The translations under genes were made by a program, and so were the position numbers. Source: CAZBSE01 sp964561115 (GTDB taxonomy: Bacteria > Actinomycetota > Humimicrobiia > Humimicrobiales > Humimicrobiaceae). From it: a DNA stretch of 11,219 bases. The stretch's first letter is position 1. Each line of letters starts with the position of its first letter. The notes beneath the pieces are model-generated. The model was not told where the DNA came from. It saw nothing but the letters and a program-made list of their open reading frames with translations, and ran no database searches. The stretch is from positions 1 to 11,219 of the forward strand of contig CAZLOE010000036.1 in assembly GCA_964561115.1 (NCBI GenBank), written 5' to 3'. Shown here in pieces: positions 6,557 to 11,219 of the stretch.

Positions 6557-6593
6557 AATATTTAAGCCCCACTTTTTATGGGGCCTAAATATT
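6557..6593 (+). terminator. Strong hairpin between convergent genes
   Basis: AATATTTAAGCCCC (6557-6570) pairs with GGGGCCTAAATATT (6580-6593), a 14-bp stem with one mismatch and a 9-base loop, ACTTTTTAT. It begins 12 bp after the stop of the upstream plus-strand gene and lies before the end of the minus-strand DUF4190 gene, so it may end transcription from both sides. No long U-tract follows, but the outer A/T pairs give several U residues on each strand. Confidence 0.65.
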
Positions 6594-6641
6594 ACTATCT
6601 GTGTATAAATAATATTATACTTCAATGCTAAAATTTTGCGG

Positions 6642-6896
6642 TTACAAATTAAAGAGTAGACCTGACCCGAGTACTGCCATAACGATAATCATTATTAACC
6701 ATACTACTGTCCATATAGCTCCAAGAACAATACCTGCGATATCAAAGCCTCTGCCTGCCTGGCTTGCTTCACCTTTCTTTATTTTACTAAGATCGATTGC
6801 GCCCAGTATAATCGGTACAATTGACATTCCTAAAAGACCGGTTATCAGCGCTGCGATGGCGAGCCCGCTTGGACCTTGATTCTTTGATGCAATCAT
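6642..6896 (-). CDS. DUF4190-type small membrane protein
   Basis: This 84-residue membrane protein of unknown function has the DUF4190 layout: SGLAIAALITGLLGMSIVPIILGAIDL forms a first hydrophobic hairpin, a short basic loop KIKKGEASQAGRG follows, then FDIAGIVLGAIWTVVWLIMIIVMAVLG forms the last helix. The GLAIA...G...GEA...G.diAGIVLG pattern is characteristic. There are about two to three membrane passes and a short polar N-terminus. A good SD (AAAGGAG, 6 bases before ATG on the minus strand) supports the start. It is divergent from the methyltransferase-like gene at 7077 and convergent with the gene at 6062. Nothing in the neighbourhood says what it does. Confidence 0.85.
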   Translation of the reverse strand: MIASKNQGPSGLAIAALITGLLGMSIVPIILGAIDLSKIKKGEASQAGRGFDIAGIVLGAIWTVVWLIMIIVMAVLGSGLLFNL

Positions 6897-7076
6897 TGAA
6901 GTCTCCTTTCCAAAATTGTAATCTTTATTAATATTATATTCATATGATGCTAAAAATGAAAATAAATATTTAAAATAATTAAAAAATATTTATCTATTTT
7001 ATTATTATATTATAATTTAAAGTAAAATAATCAAGAGAAATAAAATAGAACTTGTACTAACAGGTAAAACTAAAAG

Positions 7077-7574
7077 ATGGATGGGAATAAAAAAAATAAA
7101 AAACCAATCAAGATGGGCCTGCTTTTTTTTATCGCCAGCATACTGTCAATTCTGTCTTTTCCCTGCAACCTCCTTGTTATATACAAGGTTATAAAACCCC
7201 TTGATATAAAGGTGTTATGGTATGTGGGGTGGATAGTCTGGGCAGCTGGCATGATACTGGTAGGTCTGTCTTACTATTACATATATATAAGAAAGACCAA
7301 AGTATTGATCAGGCACGGAATTTATAAAGTCATCCGTCATCCTTTATATCTGGGCTGGATTTTATCAGTATTTATCACCACAATACTCTTATATCCACAC
7401 TGGATATTCATAACAACTGGAATTCCGGGAATAGTCGCTATTTATCTGATTTCAATAGAAGAAGAGCGTTCCAATATTAAACAGTTCGGAAGCAGCTACA
7501 AAAGCTATATGAAAAAGGTTCCCAGAATGAATCTCATCCTAGGTTTTATCAGGATACATAAAAAAAATAATTAA
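7077..7574 (+). CDS. Isoprenylcysteine carboxyl methyltransferase-like membrane protein
   Basis: This belongs to the ICMT/PEMT-like superfamily of membrane SAM methyltransferases. Hydrophobic segments lie near residues 14-36, 47-70, 92-110 and 111-127. The cofactor motif GIYKVIRHPLYLGW is at 81-94, followed by EEERSNIKQFGSSYKSYMKKVPRM, which is the usual E..YG..Y..Y....PR ending. In bacteria such proteins methylate small molecules, lipids or other unknown substrates; no prenylated-protein substrate is implied. The length of 165 residues is normal. The start is uncertain: no clear SD precedes ATG 7077, and the in-frame Met13, just before the first helix, is possible. The basic N-terminal stretch (MDGNKKNKKPIK) would be cytoplasmic. 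It converges with nikR. A second member of the same superfamily lies at 9859. Confidence 0.85.
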   Translation: MDGNKKNKKPIKMGLLFFIASILSILSFPCNLLVIYKVIKPLDIKVLWYVGWIVWAAGMILVGLSYYYIYIRKTKVLIRHGIYKVIRHPLYLGWILSVFITTILLYPHWIFITTGIPGIVAIYLISIEEERSNIKQFGSSYKSYMKKVPRMNLILGFIRIHKKNN

Positions 7575-7614
7575 TAAACCACCAGCCCTGTTTTAAAAAA
7601 CCGAAAATATACCT

Positions 7615-8031
7615 CTATATCTCTTCAGCCAGTGTTGATCTGGAAAGAGAAATATGCTTTACGCCCTTTATGGATTTTAACTTGGACTCCAATTGATATA
7701 TCTCACTGATTTTTCCCCTGACTACTATTACTTCAAAGCACATCCTCGAATCAAGATGAATATGCTGGGTTGAAATAATGACCTTATGATAATCATGCTG
7801 GATATCCACCAGATTATCCATAAGTTCCTTCTTGTGATGGTCAAAAACCAGTACTATTGCACCTGCTGCATTTTTATCCGCCTTCAGCCATTGCTCTTCA
7901 ACAAATTCCTTCCTGATCAAATCCCGCAGTGCTTCCGAGCGATTGGTATAATTCTTTGATTTGATATAACCGTCAAACTTTTCTAACAGATCATCCTCAA
8001 TTGAAACACCGAATCTTTTAATATTATTCAT
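7615..8031 (-). CDS. nikR: NikR nickel-responsive transcriptional regulator
   Basis: NikR is a tetrameric ribbon-helix-helix repressor that binds Ni(II) and controls nickel uptake or nickel-enzyme genes. Residues 1-45 form the DNA-binding domain: IKRFGVSIEDDLLEKFD is the strand and first helix, and YTNRSEALRDLIRKEF the second helix. Residues 55-136 are the ACT-like metal domain. The four high-affinity nickel ligands are all present with E. coli spacing shifted by three: H79, H90, H92 and C98 (E. coli H76, H87, H89, C95). The length of 138 residues is standard. No SD is seen before the ATG. It lies 97 bp downstream of the crtO-like gene on the same strand, so it may have its own promoter in that AT-rich gap. 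A [NiFe]-hydrogenase operon 2.2 kb away is an obvious candidate target, but I found no clear operator there. Confidence 0.96.
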   Translation of the reverse strand: MNNIKRFGVSIEDDLLEKFDGYIKSKNYTNRSEALRDLIRKEFVEEQWLKADKNAAGAIVLVFDHHKKELMDNLVDIQHDYHKVIISTQHIHLDSRMCFEVIVVRGKISEIYQLESKLKSIKGVKHISLSRSTLAEEI

Positions 8032-8049
8032 ATAGATTATTGTAATTTT

Positions 8050-8065
8050 AATAAACTAATTTATT
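8050..8065. promoter_or_regulatory. AT-only dyad upstream of nikR
   Basis: AATAAA-CTAA-TTTATT forms a 6-bp dyad about 20 bp before the nikR start. It could be an autoregulatory site, but it does not resemble the E. coli NikR operator and the region is nearly all A/T. Confidence 0.12.
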
Positions 8066-8128
8066 TAATTTATTATTGCACATTTTATTATTCAGTACCA
8101 AAAAATTATTAAACATTGATTGATAACT

Positions 8129-8599
8129 TCAAATAAGACTGGTTAATCTTGCCCTGTTATATCTCTGAAGCAGTATGCATGGAACATTGACAATAAGAGC
8201 ATAAACTATCATTATTATGCCTGCCCACCATATGTTCCATAGGAAAAAAATCGGAGCAGGTATAATCGTAAGCCAGTGTGTAAGTTCTGCTCTCTTAGTT
8301 TCATACAGAAAAGTTTTAAGATACCGGGGATCGCTGTTCTGCAAATTTTTCTTGGCAAATCCTTTTTTAAAAAGTCCTCCCCCATCCGGGATAATGTTTT
8401 TCCATTTTTTTACTTTAAAAAACCTATTATATGCCTTCCCCCTGTATTCCCAGTTTCTTATCCTGAACAACCACCGGTCCTTTTCAAAGAATGCTATGGG
8501 TATCTTCACACATAGATAAGATATGCCCAGGTGAACCATCAGCCATACTGTGATATCTAAAGATATTATCCAGAAATGTGAAAGTTGAAATACCGGAAT
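8129..8599 (-). CDS. crtO: CrtO-like glycosyl-carotenoid acyltransferase (probable ATT start)
   Basis: This resembles glycosyl-4,4'-diaponeurosporenoate acyltransferase, the membrane enzyme that puts a fatty acyl chain on a glycosylated carotenoid acid. Visible motifs are FFEKDRWLFRIRNWEYRGKAYNRFF, VKKWKNIIPDGGGLFKKGF, ETKRAELTHWL with the conserved E..RAE..HW, and NVPCILLQRYNRARL at the C-terminus. The first ATG is at 8539-8537, but it has no SD, and the frame stays open upstream with a sensible membrane segment (IPVFQLSHFWIISLDITVWL) running into it. A perfect AAGGAGG lies at 8611-8605, followed after 5 bases by ATT (8599-8597). I therefore give a 156-residue protein starting at ATT; the conservative alternative is 8129-8539 (136 residues), which loses the first helix. 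The SD overlaps the crtQ stop codon, so the two genes are coupled. Confidence 0.8.
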   Translation of the reverse strand: MPVFQLSHFWIISLDITVWLMVHLGISYLCVKIPIAFFEKDRWLFRIRNWEYRGKAYNRFFKVKKWKNIIPDGGGLFKKGFAKKNLQNSDPRYLKTFLYETKRAELTHWLTIIPAPIFFLWNIWWAGIIMIVYALIVNVPCILLQRYNRARLTSLI

Positions 8600-8604
8600 C
8601 TTTA

Positions 8605-8611
8605 CCTCCTT
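8605..8611 (-). promoter_or_regulatory. Shine-Dalgarno site that decides the crtO start
   Basis: On the minus strand AAGGAGG overlaps the last bases of the crtQ TAA stop (8612-8610) and sits 5 bases before an in-frame ATT codon. No ATG, GTG, TTG or CTG lies within a usable distance, which is why an ATT start is proposed. Confidence 0.6.
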
Positions 8612-9716
8612 ATGTTTTTATATCCCTGTCTTTCCAGGAAACTTTTTTTCTAAATACAGTTAAAATCAAAGAATAAAAAAATATAATAATAAAAAAAGTC
8701 AGCGGTATAAGATAAAATAATGAAGCCCAAATACTGAAGTTTCCTATTCTATACGACATCCAGTATATCTGGGCTGCAAATGCAACATAAAAAGCTGCCC
8801 CGACCAAAATAATACTCAGATCAAATGGAGACGAGCCATCAGCAAACAGGTTTAAGGGAAATATCGAACCCACGATCCAGGCAATTACCATTATAAGAAT
8901 TGGTATTGAAGTAGATCCGGCTCCACTGCTGAAACCTTTAGACCAGCCCCTGACCATTTCTTTAAGACCCCCTGGGTACATCCTGAAATCAATGGTACCT
9001 TTGCCTCTCAGACAGAATACCGGAATACCGGTCTTTAGAAATCTCTTACCTATCTCTATATCTTCCATTACCTTGCCTTTTATACTTTTGTGACCCCCTA
9101 TTTTGCGGTAGTCTTCTCTTTTACATATCATGCAGGGGCCGAAAGCACCTATTGGTTTTACTCTGGTTTGAAAGAGAGTAAAAACACCCATTCCAGCAAC
9201 CAGGATTATATTAAAAAATAGTGATAGGTTTTCATATATCTTTTTTATCCTATGATACGGCTGAAATGATATTACTCCCCTATATGTTTTTAAACAGGAC
9301 ATTATATTTTTAATACCATTTCTATTAAGCACTGTATCTGCATCCAGAAAAAGTAAATAATCACCGGCAGCAACTCTGGCTCCGTTATGTGAAGCCCAGG
9401 ATTTTCCAATCCAGCCTTTAGGAAGGTTCTTTAAATCAATAACCCTGGCATTATACTTTCTTCCAATATCAGGTGTACTGTCAGTAGAATTATCATTTAC
9501 TAGTATTATCTCTTTTGCCCTGACAGACTGGCTGCTGAGCGAATTGAATAGATTATCAAGATTTTTCTCTTCGTTTCTGGCCGGTATTATAACAGAAATA
9601 GAAAAATTACTTTCCGTGTTCTTTTTACAGCAATTATTATACCCTGGGATTTTCCATAGTATAAATAATCCAAATAACCAGAACACCGAATGTATTATTA
9701 TCTCTATGTAATTCAT
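8610..9716 (-). CDS. crtQ: CrtQ-like family 2 glycosyltransferase
   Basis: This is a membrane-bound GT2 enzyme resembling 4,4'-diaponeurosporenoate glycosyltransferase, which transfers glucose to a carotenoid acid in staphyloxanthin-type pathways. An N-terminal anchor helix (residues 5-23) precedes the GT-A core: VIIPARNEEKNLDNL at 42-56, IILVNDNSTDST at 70-81, and the metal-binding DAD at 125-127 in LLFLDADT. Then come GPCMICKREDYRKIGGH, MEDIEIGKRF with the catalytic acidic pair, and MYPGGLKEMVRGWSKGF, all typical of CrtQ. Three C-terminal membrane helices follow, as in the family. The length of 368 residues is normal. The start ATG has no good SD. Its stop codon is part of the SD for the crtO-like gene, so these form a two-gene unit. 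No phytoene or squalene synthase or desaturase is in the window, so the actual acceptor is unproven; another polyprenoid or lipid acid is possible. Confidence 0.87.
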   Translation of the reverse strand: MNYIEIIIHSVFWLFGLFILWKIPGYNNCCKKNTESNFSISVIIPARNEEKNLDNLFNSLSSQSVRAKEIILVNDNSTDSTPDIGRKYNARVIDLKNLPKGWIGKSWASHNGARVAAGDYLLFLDADTVLNRNGIKNIMSCLKTYRGVISFQPYHRIKKIYENLSLFFNIILVAGMGVFTLFQTRVKPIGAFGPCMICKREDYRKIGGHKSIKGKVMEDIEIGKRFLKTGIPVFCLRGKGTIDFRMYPGGLKEMVRGWSKGFSSGAGSTSIPILIMVIAWIVGSIFPLNLFADGSSPFDLSIILVGAAFYVAFAAQIYWMSYRIGNFSIWASLFYLIPLTFFIIIFFYSLILTVFRKKVSWKDRDIKT

Positions 9717-9749
9717 ACAGTAAGACTATTACCGATTATTTTTATTTAT

Positions 9750-9775
9750 TTTATTTTACTAAATAATAAAATAAA
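9750..9775. promoter_or_regulatory. Inverted repeat in the divergent crtQ/methyltransferase gap
   Basis: TTTATTTTA (9750-9758) and TAAAATAAA (9767-9775) are a perfect 9-bp dyad with an 8-base spacer, about 35 bp upstream of the crtQ start. It could be an operator for the divergent pair. All pairs are A:T in a very AT-rich gap, so chance is quite possible. Confidence 0.2.
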
Positions 9776-9858
9776 TCTAAATCTCCTATTGCCTATAGAA
9801 TACACTATTCATCATATGGTATTATGATCTAAAGATAAAATAATAAATTAGTCTAACT

Positions 9859-10428
9859 ATGCAATTTACACCCGTGTTTAAAATAGGTATATGGAACGCC
9901 TGGATCTTTTCAGCATTTTTTTTACTCATACCATATTCATTATTTTTAATAAAAAGAGCCGCTTATAGAAAATTCGGCAACCCCCCTGGCATGAAGCCAA
10001 GTAAAAGTATTGAAATAATAGGTTATATCGCTTCCGCAATTTACTATATCGTTTTTTTATACACTATATTTTTGCCGCTTAAACTGGGAACAGCCTGGTT
10101 CTATGCAGGTCTTACCATTTTCTTGCTGGCTCTTCTCATAATGATAACAGCAGGTCTAAATTTTATTACCACCCCTTCAGACAGACCAGTTGCCAAAGGA
10201 ATATACCGTTATTCCAGACATCCAATATATCTCTCTCAATACCTAGCTCTTGTGGGAATAGGCATAGCTACAGCTTCATGGATAATTTTACTGGTCTCAA
10301 TTGTATTTATGATTTTGGTAAAGATCTATACTGATTACGAAGAACAATACTGCATAAAGAGATATGGAAATAAATATATAGATTATTTAAACAGGACCCC
10401 AAAGTGGATAGGGATACCAAGACTCTGA
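9859..10428 (+). CDS. Second isoprenylcysteine carboxyl methyltransferase-like membrane protein
   Basis: This is an integral membrane SAM methyltransferase of the ICMT-like superfamily; its substrate is unknown. Hydrophobic segments lie near residues 11-32, 53-73, 79-101 and 123-155. The cofactor motif KGIYRYSRHPIYLSQYL is at about 113-129, and the C-terminal YEEQYCIKRYGNKYIDYLNRTPKWIG matches the family's E..Y...YG..Y..Y....P pattern. At 189 residues it is longer than the gene at 7077 and has an extra N-terminal helix, so the two are not a recent duplication. No SD is visible before ATG 9859. It is divergent from crtQ across a 142-bp gap, so it could share control with the crt genes and modify the same lipid, but that is only a guess. 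The stop is followed almost at once by the insertion-sequence-like repeat at 10437. Confidence 0.87.
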   Translation: MQFTPVFKIGIWNAWIFSAFFLLIPYSLFLIKRAAYRKFGNPPGMKPSKSIEIIGYIASAIYYIVFLYTIFLPLKLGTAWFYAGLTIFLLALLIMITAGLNFITTPSDRPVAKGIYRYSRHPIYLSQYLALVGIGIATASWIILLVSIVFMILVKIYTDYEEQYCIKRYGNKYIDYLNRTPKWIGIPRL

Positions 10429-10436
10429 AATCTCAT

Positions 10437-10542
10437 TTAAGGTGGTGCCCCTGAGCAGTGCAAAGTCGAACTGTATATTGAAGGAATTAGAAGAATTTCA
10501 TAAATTGTTAGAAGACAGTAGATAAAGTTAGAACCACTTTAA
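10437..10542 (+). mobile_element. Possible small insertion-sequence relic with inverted ends
   Basis: TTAAGGTGGTGC (10437-10448) and GAACCACTTTAA (10531-10542) are inverted repeats with 10 of 12 matches, bounding 106 bp with no real gene inside. The first 48 bp also resemble 11161-11207 in direct orientation. This looks like an internally deleted IS or a MITE. I see no convincing target duplication. The 234 bp from 10429 to 10662 hold only this element and two hairpins. Confidence 0.4.
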
Positions 10543-10584
10543 TGACTTCGGGTGGGGATATTTTTATACCTGAATTAAGTTTTA

Positions 10585-10607
10585 AAAAAACAAATTCGTT
10601 GTTTTTT
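10585..10607 (+). repeat. Hairpin upstream of the broken lipoprotein gene
   Basis: AAAAAACAA and TTGTTTTTT form a perfect 9-bp stem around an ATTCG loop. The right arm ends in six T, so it could act as a weak terminator for transcription coming from the left. Confidence 0.4.
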
Positions 10608-10609
10608 AC

Positions 10610-10633
10610 CAACCCTATTTGTATTATGGGTTG
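10610..10633 (+). repeat. Second small hairpin before the lipoprotein gene
   Basis: CAACCC (10610-10615) pairs with GGGTTG (10628-10633) across a 12-base AT-rich loop. It lies 30 bp before the lipoprotein ATG, right after the A/T hairpin. It may be part of the leader, or chance. Confidence 0.25.
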
Positions 10634-10662
10634 AGTTTAGCAATTTTCCAAAATGAAAATAT

Positions 10663-11139
10663 ATGAATAACAAGCCAAAATTCACAAATTACAATCTAAT
10701 AATTTTTTTCGCTATTATCGCCATAGTAGGTATAATTCTAAGCGCTTGTTCAACTGGTGAAGGTATTGTAACTACAAGTGAGGAATAATCTGGTACAGAA
10801 CTTGCTCTTGATGAAAACTACGACACTATTCGAAATGGTGCTCGATTAGTTTTAAGCTATGGTGCACCAAGTAACTCATTCATCGGTTTCGTTAAAAATA
10901 CTACAGACAAAACCTTGAAAAAAGTTCGGGTTGAAGTTCACCTGTCGAATGGAGTTGAGCTTGGTCCAACAACTCCTACTGATATTGATCCTGGTGAAAG
11001 TGTAGATGTCGTTCTTAAAGCAGCAGACAAAGATTTTGATGGATGGACTGCTCATCCGGAAGTTGGAGAAAGCGGAAACGATGAGCACAAACAGGGTGAG
11101 GAAAATGAAAGTGAGCATAGTGAGGGTGATTCTGATTAA
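10663..11139 (+). pseudogene. Lipoprotein gene interrupted by an in-frame TAA
   Basis: From ATG 10663 the frame encodes a signal peptide (LIIFFAIIAIVGII) ending in a lipobox LSAC with the Cys at residue 28, then a short linker TGEGIVTTSEE, and then TAA at 10786-10788. The same frame continues without another stop for 116 codons to TAA 11137-11139. This second part is clearly protein-like: YDTIRNGARLVLSYG, GFVKNTTDKTLKKVRVEVHLS, GVELGPTTPTDIDPGESVDV, GWTAHPEVG. It ends in an acidic Glu/His/Ser-rich tail (EHKQGEENESEHSEGDSD). The body resembles an Ig-like beta-domain (FxLYD-like) in secreted bacterial lipoproteins, which I recognise only loosely. An intact gene would encode about 157 residues anchored outside the membrane. 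The single stop suggests a young pseudogene or a sequencing error. No SD is seen. It is flanked by IS-like repeats on both sides. Confidence 0.65.
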
Positions 11140-11160
11140 GATATCTACAACATAGTTGTC

Positions 11161-11207
11161 TTAAGTGGCTGCCCCAAGTAGCGAAATTTCGAACCAAATT
11201 TTGAGGG
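11161..11207 (+). mobile_element. Insertion-sequence-like end, continuing beyond the window
   Basis: TTAAGTGGCTGCCCC at 11161-11175, followed by a palindrome CGAAATTTCG (11182-11191) and GAACCAAATTTTGAGGG, aligns with 10437-10484 (TTAAGGTGGTGCCCC, then AGTCGAAC and ATTGAAGG). This looks like the left end and pre-ORF leader of an IS whose transposase would lie past position 11219. No transposase codons are visible here. Confidence 0.35.
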
Positions 11208-11219
11208 AAATAATTGATT

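Noticed and set aside
6625..6879. Plus-strand 84-residue ORF opposite the DUF4190 gene
   Set aside because: The minus-strand frame has the DUF4190 pattern and an SD; this one is its shadow.
8217..8519. Plus-strand ORFs opposite the crtO-like gene
   Set aside because: The minus strand carries conserved acyltransferase motifs and a coupled SD; the plus-strand frames show no family features.
10445..10525. Short GTG-start ORF (about 26 codons) in the IS-like relic
   Set aside because: Too short, no SD and no recognisable transposase motif.
10786..10788. Recoding of the internal TAA as an amino acid
   Set aside because: TAA has no known selenocysteine or pyrrolysine use and the other genes here end normally in TAA; a mutation or sequencing error is simpler.
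1..11219. CRISPR arrays, tRNA or rRNA genes
   Set aside because: No regularly spaced repeats, cloverleaf-like segments or rRNA-like stretches were seen on either strand.

Overview
The window looks like a piece of an AT-rich genome of an anaerobic, H2-using bacterium that has the methyl branch of the Wood-Ljungdahl pathway. The main reasons are a tight operon of [NiFe]-hydrogenase subunits with MetV and MetF, a nickel regulator (NikR), and strong bacterial Shine-Dalgarno (SD) sites with some GTG starts. I cannot name the taxon from sequence alone. An uncultivated acetogen-like lineage (for example a low-GC actinobacterial or Firmicutes-like clade) is a guess.

Layout. Positions 1-599 hold the 3' part of a class I SAM methyltransferase. 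Positions 600-807 are an AT-rich gap with a possible promoter and a 45-codon ORF that overlaps the next start. Positions 808-5434 are one co-directional operon: hydrogenase small subunit, hydrogenase large subunit, metV, metF and a hydrogenase maturation protease. Intergenic gaps are 21, 30, -4 and 5 bp. A convergent PEBP/YbhB-family gene (5436-5876, minus) ends 1 bp from the protease. Next come a small protein with a defence-protein-like helical domain and a Lys/Pro-rich tail (6062-6544, plus), a hairpin terminator, a DUF4190-type membrane protein (minus) and an isoprenylcysteine-methyltransferase-like membrane protein (7077-7574, plus). A minus-strand block, read right to left, holds crtQ-like glycosyltransferase, crtO-like acyltransferase and nikR. 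A second isoprenylcysteine-methyltransferase-like gene follows (9859-10428, plus). The right end (10437-11219) looks mobile or decaying: two diverged copies of an insertion-sequence-like end flank a lipoprotein gene broken by an in-frame TAA.

How it works together. The central operon encodes a complete catalytic [NiFe] hydrogenase pair, both halves of a MetV-MetF type methylenetetrahydrofolate reductase, and the endopeptidase that matures the large subunit. No HdrABC, MvhD, RnfC-like, diaphorase or cytochrome b gene lies inside the operon. The small subunit has no Tat signal, so the enzyme should be cytoplasmic. The simplest reading is a complex in which electrons from H2 pass through the small-subunit FeS chain to MetV and then to the MetF flavin, giving a direct H2:methylene-THF oxidoreductase. 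This is inferred from gene order and is the most interesting item in the window. NikR about 2.2 kb away fits the nickel demand. The crtQ/crtO pair suggests glycosylated, acylated carotenoid-like lipids, but the rest of such a pathway is not present here.
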